This document shows, piece by piece, positions 7,938 through 16,428 of a DNA stretch of 43,191 bases. The stretch is from an uncultured Bacilli bacterium (GTDB lineage Bacteria; Bacillota_I; Bacilli_A; RF39; UBA660): contig CAJUMA010000012.1 in NCBI GenBank assembly GCA_910587065.1, positions 1-43,191 on the forward strand, written 5' to 3'. Every line of letters begins with the position of its first letter. Positions within the stretch are counted from its first letter, which is position 1. The notes beneath the pieces were generated by a model. The model ran no database searches, was not told the DNA's origin, and worked only from the letters and a program-made list of their open reading frames with translations. Made by a program: the position numbers and the translations under genes.

Positions 7938-8732
7938 ATGAAAGAAAGACTTATTAGTGGTATAATCATTATTTCTGTTGTTACATTAGTACTTTATTTA
8001 GGCGGAATAGTTTTTGATATTGGCGTATCTTTGTTAGCCCTAGGAGCTTTTTATGAATTAATGAATGCCAAAAGAGAAATAAAGATTCCTAGCCTTATGA
8101 AAGTTATTAGTCTTTTGTGTATGTATCTATTAATGTTTGTAAATGTTGATGGGCACTCATACATGTTTGGTTTAAATTTTGAAACACTATCGTTAGTATT
8201 TTTACTTATTCTTGCACCAACGGTGTTTTTAACTAAATATAACTACCATGTGAATGATGCGTTCTACTTAGCAGCAACGACAATCTTTTTAGGAACTGTA
8301 TTTAATTTGTTTTTAACCGTATATCATGAATCATTGTTATTATTTATTTTCATAATCGTGTTATCTTTTTCAACAGATACGCTAGCATATTGTGGTGGCA
8401 AGTTAATCGGACGTCATACATTTACAAAAATATCACCCAATAAAACTATTGAAGGGTGCGTAATTGGTTCTCTTTTAGGAACTATTATATCAACAACTTA
8501 TTATTCGACATTTATTTCATATAATCCGAGTAATATTGTAGTTGTTGTGATATGTATATTGGTTTTAACAATTATTAATCAAATTGGTGATTTATTCTTC
8601 AGTTTAATAAAACGAGAAAATAAAATTAAAGATTTTTCAAATTTAATTCCTGGACACGGAGGTATATTAGATAGAATAGATAGTATTATCTTTGTTTTAA
8701 TTGCCTTAATGTTTTTGATTAGATTTATGTAG
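7938..8732 (+). CDS. cdsA: Phosphatidate cytidylyltransferase CdsA
   Basis: A 264-residue membrane protein with about eight hydrophobic segments. The C-terminal block KDFSNLIPGHGGILDRIDS is the CDP-alcohol-synthase signature, and the STDTLAYCGGKLIGRH segment before it is also conserved. The enzyme makes CDP-diacylglycerol from CTP and phosphatidic acid, the branch point for phosphatidylglycerol and cardiolipin. AGGAGG lies 6-7 nt before the ATG. rseP follows after 12 nt; cdsA-rseP is a common bacterial pair, often with uppS upstream, which is not here. Confidence 0.95.
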   Translation: MKERLISGIIIISVVTLVLYLGGIVFDIGVSLLALGAFYELMNAKREIKIPSLMKVISLLCMYLLMFVNVDGHSYMFGLNFETLSLVFLLILAPTVFLTKYNYHVNDAFYLAATTIFLGTVFNLFLTVYHESLLLFIFIIVLSFSTDTLAYCGGKLIGRHTFTKISPNKTIEGCVIGSLLGTIISTTYYSTFISYNPSNIVVVVICILVLTIINQIGDLFFSLIKRENKIKDFSNLIPGHGGILDRIDSIIFVLIALMFLIRFM

Positions 8733-8744
8733 AGGAGGGTTTGT

Positions 8745-10043
8745 ATGACAAAATCAAAAAAAGAGGAAAAAGCATTAACTAAAAATAAAGAGGTAAAAAA
8801 AGAAAGAAAAGAAGTAGTAGAAACAGAAAAAAAGGAACAATCACCAATTGTAAGTATAATTGAATTAATTGCAATAATTATTGCTGTAATCGCTATACTT
8901 GTATTTTTTCCCAATACAGTAATATGGAATATAGTAGTTCTTTTACTAATTCTTACTTTACTTATCTTTGTTCATGAGTTTGGACATTTTATAACTGCTA
9001 AACTATGTGGTGTACATGTTTATGAATTTGCTTTAGGAATGGGACCCAAAGTACTTGGCTTTAAAAGAAAAAATGATCCAACTGAGTACACTTTAAGAGC
9101 CTTACCAATTGGCGGTTTTTGTCAAATGGCAGGAGAAGAATTAGAAGATGATTCTAATTTAGCAAAAGATAAATTTATGTGTAACAAACCTAAGCTTCAG
9201 AGAGTAATTATTCTTGTGGCAGGAGTTACTATGAATTTTATAACTGCAATTCTTCTTTTGTTTGCTATAGGTATGATTTGGGGGTCAACAGAACAAAGAA
9301 GTTATATTGGGAGTGTTGAAGAAAATTCTCCTGCAGCAAAAGCTGGAATTAAAACAGGTGATAAAGTTGTAGGATGTAATGGATATTCCGTTAATACTTG
9401 GGATAAATTAACTGTTATAACGACAATGAAAAATAAAAATGACTATATTGAATATGAAATAGAGCATAAAGATGGAACTAAAGAAACTTATAAGTTAATA
9501 CCAGATGAGTATATTTCTTATGAAGATAAGAATATTCAAATTACTGAGGAAAATACTAAAGAGAAAATCTTAGAAGAAAATGGTTGGAAAGAAAAAGATG
9601 TAACAATTGGTAAAAAAATAGGAATAGCAGCTCCATCAGAAAAATTAACGGGTTTTGTAGCATCAATAAAATACGCCTTTAGAAAGTTTTCTAATATAGT
9701 AGTAATGATGTTAATGATTGTTTGGGCATTAATCACTGGTAAAATTGGTTTAGGTGCTCTCTCTGGCCCAGTTGGAATGTATGCAGTAGTAGGTCAAGTT
9801 GCAAAATTTGGTATGGCTAATATTATATATTTAGCTGCATATCTTTCAGTGAACTTAGGAGTTTTAAATATATTGCCATTCCCAGCATTTGATGGTGGAA
9901 GAGTATTGTTTGTTGGAATAGAAGCAATTACAAGAAAGAAAGTGGATCCAAAAGTAGAAGCCGCTTTCCATTCAATTGGCTTTATACTATTAATGATTTT
10001 AATGCTAGTTATAACTCTAAAAGATATTGTAAGTATTTTTTAA
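8745..10043 (+). CDS. rseP: Site-2 intramembrane metalloprotease RseP
   Basis: A 432-residue membrane protease. The zinc site is HEFGH (H77, E78, H81) inside the first core helix, and the third ligand lies in NILPFPAFDGGR (D383). A PDZ domain sits between (about 185-245, SVEENSPAAKAGIKTGDKV). Family members cut membrane-bound anti-sigma factors, signal-peptide remnants or pheromone precursors. Unusual here is a Lys/Glu-rich cytoplasmic extension of about 40 residues and an additional hydrophobic segment (about 37-56) before the HEFGH helix. AGGAGGG precedes the ATG. Confidence 0.94.
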   Translation: MTKSKKEEKALTKNKEVKKERKEVVETEKKEQSPIVSIIELIAIIIAVIAILVFFPNTVIWNIVVLLLILTLLIFVHEFGHFITAKLCGVHVYEFALGMGPKVLGFKRKNDPTEYTLRALPIGGFCQMAGEELEDDSNLAKDKFMCNKPKLQRVIILVAGVTMNFITAILLLFAIGMIWGSTEQRSYIGSVEENSPAAKAGIKTGDKVVGCNGYSVNTWDKLTVITTMKNKNDYIEYEIEHKDGTKETYKLIPDEYISYEDKNIQITEENTKEKILEENGWKEKDVTIGKKIGIAAPSEKLTGFVASIKYAFRKFSNIVVMMLMIVWALITGKIGLGALSGPVGMYAVVGQVAKFGMANIIYLAAYLSVNLGVLNILPFPAFDGGRVLFVGIEAITRKKVDPKVEAAFHSIGFILLMILMLVITLKDIVSIF

Positions 10044-10068
10044 AACATCAAGTTGATGTTTTTTTTTG
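10043..10068 (+). terminator. Intrinsic terminator of cdsA-rseP
   Basis: Stem AAAACATCA/TGATGTTTT with a 3-nt loop, then a T run. Confidence 0.85.
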
Positions 10069-10081
10069 GGGTAAATTTATC

Positions 10082-10110
10082 TTGCTAATAAAATAATTAA
10101 AAGATATAAT
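10082..10110 (+). promoter_or_regulatory. Sigma-A promoter of pyrKD
   Basis: TTGCTA at 10082-10087, 17-nt spacer, TATAAT at 10105-10110. The expected leader is under 20 nt, so no PyrR-type attenuator fits between promoter and gene. Confidence 0.7.
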
Positions 10111-10135
10111 AAACACCAATACGGGAGGTATGGTA

Positions 10136-10867
10136 ATGAAAAGAATTGAAAATGCAAAAATTGCTAGCAATGTAAAAATAAGTGTTGCTAACATTTATTG
10201 TATGACTGTAGTTAATGTTGAAGATGAGATTAAGCCTGGACAATTTGTTAATGTATCGGTTCCTGGAGTATTGCTTCCAAGACCAATATCAGTAACTGAT
10301 TATAAAGGTAATCAATTATCATTAATTTATCGTGTTGTAGGTGAGGGAACCGAAAATATGACACGCTTAGAAAAAGGGGAAACAATTACATTGCTTACAG
10401 GTTTAGGTAACGGCTTTGATTTAGATGTTGAAACCAAAAGGCCTTTAGTGATTGGTGGTGGCTTAGGTGCAGCTCCTTTATTTTATTTAACAAAGGAATT
10501 AAAGAAACGTTGTTTAAAACCAAAAGTATTATTAGGGTTTAAAAATGATGAAGAATCATTTTATCGCGGACAGTTTAGAAGAATTACGGATGATTTAGAT
10601 ATAGCTTATGTTGTAGAAGGAAAGCTAGTAACTGATTTACTTCAAGATTTAAGTGATGAAGAATATGACTACTTTTATGCTTGTGGACCAAAACCAATGC
10701 TTGAATCTGTAAACAACATAGCGGTGACTCAAGGCGAATTTAGTTTAGAATCAAGAATGGCTTGTGGAATTGGAATGTGTAAGTGTTGTAGTGTGGAAAC
10801 AAATGATGGCATGAAGACCTTATGTAAAGATGGACCAGTACTTAAGAAAGGCATAATAAGGTGGTAA
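10136..10867 (+). CDS. pyrK: Dihydroorotate dehydrogenase B, electron-transfer subunit
   Basis: About 243 residues. The N-terminal ferredoxin-reductase-like domain contains RPISVTDYKG (FAD binding), the middle the NAD domain VIGGGLGAAPLFYL, and the C terminus a cysteine cluster CGIGMCKCCSVE plus a later Cys for a [2Fe-2S] centre. PyrK passes electrons from the flavin of PyrD to NAD+ in pyrimidine synthesis. I chose ATG 10136 because GGGAGG ends only 1 nt before the ATG at 10130 but 7 nt before this one. pyrD starts 1 nt after the stop. Confidence 0.93.
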   Translation: MKRIENAKIASNVKISVANIYCMTVVNVEDEIKPGQFVNVSVPGVLLPRPISVTDYKGNQLSLIYRVVGEGTENMTRLEKGETITLLTGLGNGFDLDVETKRPLVIGGGLGAAPLFYLTKELKKRCLKPKVLLGFKNDEESFYRGQFRRITDDLDIAYVVEGKLVTDLLQDLSDEEYDYFYACGPKPMLESVNNIAVTQGEFSLESRMACGIGMCKCCSVETNDGMKTLCKDGPVLKKGIIRW

Positions 10868-10868
10868 T

Positions 10869-11792
10869 ATGGGAACAAATGATATAGATACAAGTGTAAT
10901 TCTAAGTGGATGGGAACTCGATAATCCAATTATTCCTGCAAGTGGTTGTTTTGGCTATGGTATGGATGTTGGGGCGTTTTATGATATTAATAAACTTGGA
11001 AGTTTTTCTTTTAAAGGAACAACAAAAGAACCACAAAAAGGTAATCTTCTTCCAAGAGTAGCAGAATATAACTCTGGTATGATAAATTCAGTTGGACTTG
11101 AAAATCCAGGAATTCATAAGGTGGTAGATGAAATACTTCCCGAGCTTTCTAAAATATATCATAAAAAAGTTATAGCTAATATTTGTGGAAAGACTATAGA
11201 AGATTATGTTTATAACTGTGCTTTAATAGATAAGTGCGAAAATGTTGGTATTATTGAAGTAAACGTAAGTTGCCCAAATGTTAAAGAAGGAGCAATGATG
11301 TTTGGAGTTTCTCCCCATGCCGTATACGAATTAACGAGAGAAATAAAAGCCGTTACAACAAAGCCAGTATATATTAAGTTAACACCTAATGTTACAAATA
11401 TAGTAGAAATAGCTGTTGCTTGTTGCCGTGGCGGAGCTGATGGGCTCGTCTTAATAAATACATTACAAGGTATGAGAATTGATTTAAAAACAAGAAAACC
11501 TGTTTTAAACAATATTATGGGAGGATGTTCAGGTCCTGCAATATTTCCTGTTGCTGAAAGAATGGTTTATCAAGTTTATAATAATGTTGATGTGCCAATC
11601 ATTGGAGTTGGCGGAATCGATTCAGCTGAAAAAGTTATTGAAATGATGTTGGCAGGAGCAACTGCTGTTGAAATAGGCACAGCAAACTTAGTTAATCCTA
11701 GTGTTTGTTCAGAGATAATTGATGAATTACCTAAAGTTATGGAAAAAAATAAAATCAAATCACTAAAACAAATTACAGGAGGGGCTCATTAA
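10869..11792 (+). CDS. pyrD: Dihydroorotate dehydrogenase B, catalytic subunit
   Basis: A 307-residue class 1B enzyme. NVSCPNVKEG holds the active-site cysteine that marks the NAD-linked class; IGVGGIDSAEKVIEM and GATAVEIGTANLVNP form the FMN phosphate site of the barrel. It oxidises dihydroorotate to orotate as a complex with PyrK, which precedes it. Length is normal and no lesion is seen. In many Bacilli pyrF and pyrE follow; here pyrF follows only as a wreck. Confidence 0.95.
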   Translation: MGTNDIDTSVILSGWELDNPIIPASGCFGYGMDVGAFYDINKLGSFSFKGTTKEPQKGNLLPRVAEYNSGMINSVGLENPGIHKVVDEILPELSKIYHKKVIANICGKTIEDYVYNCALIDKCENVGIIEVNVSCPNVKEGAMMFGVSPHAVYELTREIKAVTTKPVYIKLTPNVTNIVEIAVACCRGGADGLVLINTLQGMRIDLKTRKPVLNNIMGGCSGPAIFPVAERMVYQVYNNVDVPIIGVGGIDSAEKVIEMMLAGATAVEIGTANLVNPSVCSEIIDELPKVMEKNKIKSLKQITGGAH

Positions 11793-12346
11793 TAGGTAAA
11801 AATGTTATTATCGCATGTGATTTTAGTACAAAAGAAAAACTAATTAGTTTTTTAAACGAAATGGAAGGAGCAGATCCAAACTTTTATTGTAAGGTTGGGA
11901 TGGAACTATTTAATTCAGGCGCTTTTTATGGATTTAATCCTGTAAAAATAATTAAAGCAAGAGGTCATAAAGTATTTTTGGATTTAATAAAGAAAAACTT
12001 GAAGAGTTAGAGGATGATCATAGTTACTGTTACTCCAGGAATTCGTTTTGCTGAATCTAAAGCAGATGATCAAACACGAGTTGCAACACCAGCAGTCGCC
12101 AATATTATGGGTTCAGACTATATAGTTGTAGGAAGACCAATTACAGAAGCAGAAAATAGTATTGAAGCTTATAATAGATGCAAGAAAGATTTTACTGAAC
12201 CAGTAACTGATGAAGAAGAAATAGCGAAAGCAAAAGAATTCATTAATGATTTAAAAAAGAGAGTAAAATCATCTAATGATGAAATTCATACTTCACCAAA
12301 TCCAGTAGAAAAAAGCCTTGCTCGAACTCAAAATAACAAAAACTAG
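11792..12346 (+). pseudogene. pyrF: Decayed pyrF (orotidine-5'-phosphate decarboxylase)
   Basis: Two pieces of PyrF remain. The first reads GKNVIIACDFSTKEKLISFL and, further on, FYCKVGMELF and ARGHKVFLDL, then stops at about 12009. The second (12014-12346) carries the end of the barrel, VTVTPGIRFAESKADDQTRV and YIVVGRPITEA, with a charged tail of about 45 residues. The middle, roughly 100 residues including the Asp-Lys-Asp catalytic cluster after HKVFLDL, is missing, and a stop separates the halves. The expected start, overlapping the pyrD stop as TAATG, reads ATA at 11792-11794. Three lesions make a working enzyme impossible. A translated remnant from ATG 12014 cannot be excluded. Confidence 0.85.
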
Positions 12347-12353
12347 TGTAAAT

Positions 12354-12374
12354 CCCACAGCGATGTGGGTTTTT
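12354..12374 (+). terminator. Intrinsic terminator of the pyr operon
   Basis: Stem CCCACA/TGTGGG with a GCGA loop, then TTTTT. Confidence 0.92.
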
Positions 12375-12470
12375 AAGTTATTAGAAGTAATAAGTTTAGA
12401 CTTAAAATAATAATATTAGTAAAAAGGACAATTTGAATTGTTTATTTTGGGTAAACCTCAAAAAATAATA

Positions 12471-12499
12471 TTGTTATCTACTATATTTTATGATAGAAT
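12471..12499 (+). promoter_or_regulatory. Sigma-A promoter before the acidic membrane protein
   Basis: TTGTTA at 12471-12476, 17-nt spacer, TAGAAT at 12494-12499. A short inverted repeat (ACAATT/AATTGT, 12429-12442) lies about 30 nt upstream of the -35 and could be an operator or nothing. Confidence 0.6.
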
Positions 12500-12524
12500 T
12501 AATTAAGGAATAGAGGCGGTTGAG

Positions 12525-13298
12525 ATGAGAACTTTTGAAATCTTCATCGAAAGTGAAGCATTTTTCCCTGTTTTAATCTTACTACTAGTTTTGCTAGTAT
12601 GTGTCTTTATGTGGATTATTATGTCTAATAAAAATGAAAATCAAAAAAGAAGAGACAAAAAGAAAATAAAAATAGATGAAAATGCGGAAATTAAAATCGT
12701 ATCTGATGGCAATGAAGAAGTCAGAGTAAAAAAAGAAAAAAGAGAAGAAATAAAAGAAGAACCTGAACGTACAGAGATTGCAATTGTTGAGGAAGTAAAA
12801 AATACAGACTTGGGATTTAATTATGAAGAATTAGAAAAAACAGAAACAGTATACGATATAGATATCCCTGATTTTAGCGGAGACAAGTTTTCATCACTTA
12901 AAAGCGACGAAACAGATGAAACAATAGATTATAAAAATATTGATTATGGGGATCTTTCAGTTCCTCCCGTACCAGATATTTTTAAAGATGAAAACATTAA
13001 CGCCAATGAAGAAGAAAGTATTCTTAGTGAACATAGTTATGATAAAGCAGAAAGCAGTGATATAAGTGCTGAAGTGGAATCTGATAAAGTATCACAAGCA
13101 TTTAACTCAGTTCCAAACAGTGACACTTCTATTCACGAAGATTTTAAGTTTGAACCACCTAAGGAGTATGTTGGAGAAAAAACAGAAATATTTGATTTCC
13201 CTGATTTTAATCAAGATGATATTTTCTCAAGCGGAAATATTGAAAATGAAATAATATCAGCAGCTGAGGATTATATAAAAAATATTATGAGTAAATAA
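12525..13298 (+). CDS. Unknown single-pass membrane protein with acidic cytoplasmic tail
   Basis: 257 residues. One membrane helix (about 15-34, VLILLLVLLVCVFMWIIM) is followed by a short Lys/Arg-rich stop and then about 200 residues of mostly acidic, low-complexity sequence with short FxxP-like and YDIDIPDF-like motifs. The shape recalls membrane-anchored adaptors such as ZipA, but there is no C-terminal folded domain, so I do not name it. A YDIDIPDF block near residue 110 and an IFDFPDF block near 225 resemble each other and may be binding repeats. It lies ahead of a 71-residue ORF and parE. Confidence 0.6.
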   Translation: MRTFEIFIESEAFFPVLILLLVLLVCVFMWIIMSNKNENQKRRDKKKIKIDENAEIKIVSDGNEEVRVKKEKREEIKEEPERTEIAIVEEVKNTDLGFNYEELEKTETVYDIDIPDFSGDKFSSLKSDETDETIDYKNIDYGDLSVPPVPDIFKDENINANEEESILSEHSYDKAESSDISAEVESDKVSQAFNSVPNSDTSIHEDFKFEPPKEYVGEKTEIFDFPDFNQDDIFSSGNIENEIISAAEDYIKNIMSK

Positions 13299-13304
13299 AA
13301 AAGG

Positions 13305-13520
13305 ATGAGGCATTTGGGAAAAATAGTAGAATTTGAAAAAGTATATCTTGAATATCCTGATGAATTAGTTCAAGAGCAAGCAGAAGATGAAGAACAAGAA
13401 AAAAAAGAATTTTCAAAAGCAGAAGAAGGATACCAAGATATGGTTTTGAGTCGCACGCAAAAGTATAGTCTTGAAGAACTTCAAAAGAAACTTGAAGAAA
13501 CTCAATCTTTACATTTATAA
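13305..13520 (+). CDS. Small charged protein of unknown function
   Basis: 71 residues, 7 nt after the preceding gene and with AAAGGATG just upstream. It is Glu/Gln/Lys-rich and probably alpha-helical throughout, with a heptad-like C-terminal part (YSLEELQKKLEETQ). There is no cysteine and no membrane segment. It ends inside a terminator hairpin, so it forms an operon with the acidic membrane protein and could be its partner. I do not recognise the family. Confidence 0.6.
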   Translation: MRHLGKIVEFEKVYLEYPDELVQEQAEDEEQEKKEFSKAEEGYQDMVLSRTQKYSLEELQKKLEETQSLHL

Positions 13521-13544
13521 GACACATTAAGTTGTCTTTTTTTT
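13519..13544 (+). terminator. Intrinsic terminator upstream of parE
   Basis: Stem AAGACA/TGTCTT followed by eight T; parE starts about 35 nt later, so its promoter must lie in or just after this element. Confidence 0.75.
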
Positions 13545-13578
13545 CGTTTTATGTTAAATTTTATTAAGGTGAGACTTT

Positions 13579-15498
13579 ATGGCAAATGCAAAAACAACTA
13601 AGTATGACGCAAGTTCAATAAAGATTCTTGAAGGTCTTGAAGCTGTTAGAAAAAGACCAGGGATGTACATTGGTTCAACAGATAAAAAAGGGCTTCATCA
13701 TTTAGCTTGGGAAATAATTGATAACTGCATAGATGAAATTATAAATGGTTATGGCTCTACTGTTAAAATCCGTCTAAACGGTGATGGTTCAATCACGATT
13801 GCTGATAATGGTCGAGGAGTTCCAATTGGTAAACATGAATCAGGTAAATCAGCTGCTGAGGTAATCTATACTGTATTACATGCTGGAGGTAAATTTGAAG
13901 AAGGAAACTATAAAGTTTCTGGTGGTCTTCATGGTGTTGGTGCCTCTGTTGTAAATGCTTTATCAACATGGATGGACGTAACAATTTACCGTGATGGTTT
14001 AATATCTAATATAAGATTTAAGAATGGCGGTGAAGTTGCAAGCCCGCTTAAAAAGATTGGTGAATCGAAAAAAACAGGCACGTGTGTAACTTTTATGCCT
14101 GACTATGAAATATTTAAAAACTGTCAATTTTCATTTTCCACAATCTGTGAAAGAATGCAAGAAAGCGCTTTTCTTTTACCTCAACTAACTGTGGAATTAG
14201 AAAGTGTAGGAGATAACAAAAAGGTAACCTATCACTATGACAATGGAATTCAATCATTTGTTGAATATATAAATGAAGATAAGAAAACTCTAAATTCTAT
14301 TGTGCCTATACATGGTGTGAAAAATGAAATTGAAGTTGATATCGCACTTCAATATACAGATACTTATAATGAATCAATTATCTCTTTTGTTAATAATGTA
14401 AAAACAAGTGATGGTGGTTCACATGAAGTTGGTTTTAAAACGGGTATTACAAAAATATTTAACGACTATGCTCGTGCTAATGGAATATTAAAAGCCAAAG
14501 ATACAAACTTTGATGGATCAGATGTAAGAGAAGGGTTAACAGCTGTAATTAATTTAAAGGTACCAGAAAAACTTTTACAATTCGAAGGACAAACTAAAGG
14601 AAAACTTGGAACTCCTGAAGCAAGACCAACTGTTGAAACAATAGTTTATGATTCACTAAAGTTCTATCTTGAAGAAAATAGAAAAGATGCCTTAACAATT
14701 GTAGAAAAAATGGGAAAATCGAAATTTGCTCGTGAAGCAGCCCGAAAAGCTCGTGAAGAAGCCAGAAAAGGCAAAACAAAGAAAGAAACAAAAAATTTAT
14801 CAGATAAACTTACACCACCTCAAACGAGAAATCCTAAGATTAATGAATTATTTATTGTTGAAGGACAATCGGCAGGTGGTACTGCTAAAAGTAGTCGTGA
14901 TCGCAAATTCCAAGGGATACTTCCCTTAAGAGGTAAAATACTTAATACGGAAAAAGCAAACATTACTGATGCTTATAAGAATGAAGAAATAAATACGTTA
15001 ATTCATTGTATTGGTGCTGGTGTTGGTCAAGAGTTTGATATAAAGGATATTAATTATGATAAAGTAATAATCATGACTGATGCCGATGATGATGGAGCAC
15101 ATATCCAATGCTTACTTTTAACTTTCTTTTATAGATTTATGCGACCATTAATTGAAGAAGGACATCTTTATATCGCAATGCCACCATTATTTGGTGTTGA
15201 ATATAATAAAACATTAACATATTGCTATAGTAATGAAGAATTTAAAGAATTTACGAAAGATAAAGATCCTAGTAAATATCGTGTTCAAAGATTTAAAGGT
15301 TTAGGGGAAATGGATCCAGAGCCACTAAGAATTACAACGATGTCGCCTGAATCAAGAAATTTAATAAAAGTAAATATAACTGATGCCGCTATGGCAGAAA
15401 AACGTGTTTCTGTCTTAATGGGAGACTCAGTTGAACCGCGTAAAGAGTGGATAGATGAAAATGTTGATTTCTCATTAGAAGATGACTTTAGAAAATAG
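13579..15498 (+). CDS. parE: DNA topoisomerase IV subunit B (ParE)
   Basis: 639 residues: GHKL ATPase (ADNGRGVP near residue 75 and SGGLHGVGASVVNALS near 115-130), transducer domain, and TOPRIM domain with E428 (VEGQSAGG) and the D501-A-D-D-D metal site (TDADDDGAH). ParE is preferred over GyrB because of the KKGLHHLAWEIIDN start and the C-terminal GDSVEPRKEWIDENVDFSLE, which match Bacilli ParE; DNA-gyrase B is the alternative. An insert of charged residues precedes the TOPRIM domain (about 375-415). The usual partner parC does not follow; a repeat-protein gene lies there instead. AAGGTGAG precedes the ATG. Confidence 0.88.
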   Translation: MANAKTTKYDASSIKILEGLEAVRKRPGMYIGSTDKKGLHHLAWEIIDNCIDEIINGYGSTVKIRLNGDGSITIADNGRGVPIGKHESGKSAAEVIYTVLHAGGKFEEGNYKVSGGLHGVGASVVNALSTWMDVTIYRDGLISNIRFKNGGEVASPLKKIGESKKTGTCVTFMPDYEIFKNCQFSFSTICERMQESAFLLPQLTVELESVGDNKKVTYHYDNGIQSFVEYINEDKKTLNSIVPIHGVKNEIEVDIALQYTDTYNESIISFVNNVKTSDGGSHEVGFKTGITKIFNDYARANGILKAKDTNFDGSDVREGLTAVINLKVPEKLLQFEGQTKGKLGTPEARPTVETIVYDSLKFYLEENRKDALTIVEKMGKSKFAREAARKAREEARKGKTKKETKNLSDKLTPPQTRNPKINELFIVEGQSAGGTAKSSRDRKFQGILPLRGKILNTEKANITDAYKNEEINTLIHCIGAGVGQEFDIKDINYDKVIIMTDADDDGAHIQCLLLTFFYRFMRPLIEEGHLYIAMPPLFGVEYNKTLTYCYSNEEFKEFTKDKDPSKYRVQRFKGLGEMDPEPLRITTMSPESRNLIKVNITDAAMAEKRVSVLMGDSVEPRKEWIDENVDFSLEDDFRK

Positions 15499-15519
15499 AT
15501 TTTAGTATAATTTATAACT

Positions 15520-15548
15520 AAGATGATTTTAAAAAGTTATCTTTTTTT
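15520..15548 (+). terminator. Intrinsic terminator of parE
   Basis: Seven-pair stem AAGATGA/TTATCTT (one G-U) and a T run. Confidence 0.8.
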
Positions 15549-15562
15549 ATTGCCTAACAATA

Positions 15563-15596
15563 TTCGACAAGTATTTCTAAACTAGTATGTTAATAT
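15563..15596 (+). promoter_or_regulatory. Candidate Spo0A-type promoter of the DUF285 gene
   Basis: TTCGACA (the Spo0A box core) at 15563-15569, then TAATAT at 15591-15596. Counting TTCGAC as the -35, the spacer is 22 nt, the same as at spoIIGA in this window. Inference from spacing and motif only. Confidence 0.4.
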
Positions 15597-15611
15597 AGCA
15601 ACCAAAGTGTT

Positions 15612-16301
15612 ATGTCGTATTTAGTACCAAATGAAGATGATACAACAAAATATACATTATACATAAATTCAGATGGGAAAGTAGTAGCCAATCCTAACAG
15701 TGCATGCTTATTTGAATCTTTTCGAAACTTAACAGAAATAGAGAACTTAGAATATCTAGATACAAGAAATGTAACAGATATGAGGACTATGTTTTATGGT
15801 TGTAGTAATTTAACCACATTAGATTTAAGTAATTTTGATACAAGTAACGTAACAGATATGTCAGGTATGTTTTATAATTGTAGTAATTTAACCGCATTAA
15901 ATTTAAGCATTTTTGATACAAGAAATGTAACAGATATGAGGACTATGTTTTATGGTTGTAGTAATTTAACCACGTTAGACTTAAGCAGTTTTGATACAAG
16001 CAAAGTAACAGATATGTCATATATGTTTTGTGATTGTAGTAGTTTAAACACGTTAGATTTAAGTAATTTTGATACAAGAAATGTAACAGATATGGATGGT
16101 ATGTTTATTCTTCGTAGTAAATTAACCACGTTAGATTTAAGTAACGTTGATGCATCTATTATTACAAATGAAAAAATATTTAGTGTTATGCCAGCTGCAA
16201 TAACAATAATTGTTAAAGACAAAGCAGCACAAGATGCCTTACTTGCTCATCCTGATAAAAAGTCTACTTGGACAATTGACAATATAATAATCAAGGGATA
16301 G
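15612..16301 (+). CDS. BspA-like leucine-rich repeat (DUF285) protein, short form
   Basis: 229 residues built of about five 26-residue repeats of the type NVTDMSGMFYNCSNLTALNLSxFDT, the DUF285/BspA leucine-rich repeat. Members are usually long surface lipoproteins or LPxTG-type adhesins. This one has no signal peptide, lipobox, membrane helix or cell-wall anchor; it starts MSYLVPNEDDTTKYTLY and ends with a short domain, KDKAAQDALLAHP. It could be a trimmed or captured fragment of a surface protein, or a protein kept inside the cell. There is no convincing Shine-Dalgarno site. It sits between parE and spoIIGA where parC might be expected. Confidence 0.75.
   Translation: MSYLVPNEDDTTKYTLYINSDGKVVANPNSACLFESFRNLTEIENLEYLDTRNVTDMRTMFYGCSNLTTLDLSNFDTSNVTDMSGMFYNCSNLTALNLSIFDTRNVTDMRTMFYGCSNLTTLDLSSFDTSKVTDMSYMFCDCSSLNTLDLSNFDTRNVTDMDGMFILRSKLTTLDLSNVDASIITNEKIFSVMPAAITIIVKDKAAQDALLAHPDKKSTWTIDNIIIKG
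15759..15973 (+). repeat. Perfect internal 59-nt repeat in the DUF285 gene
   Basis: Bases 15759-15817 and 15915-15973 are identical, 156 nt apart (two 26-codon units). Silent positions are identical too, indicating recent duplication or conversion. Confidence 0.85.
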
Positions 16302-16319
16302 TTTAATTATCTCTTTTTT
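16293..16319 (+). terminator. Intrinsic terminator of the DUF285 gene
   Basis: Stem AAGGGATA/TATCTCTT (one G-U) overlapping the stop, then T residues. The rest of the gap to spoIIGA (about 16320-16425) is A+T-rich with nothing I can name. Confidence 0.65.
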
Positions 16320-16428
16320 AGTGTTATAAATTAGTTCATAAAAATAGCCTTTTAATAAAACAATTGATGGATGATGTTAATTTAAAACATAATATTTATT
16401 TTTTGCAAATAAATTAACTATCTTTTCT

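Noticed and set aside
13066..13254. Second-frame ORF inside the acidic membrane protein gene
   Set aside because: It lies wholly within a longer gene with better start and ribosome site; composition is that of an out-of-frame reading.
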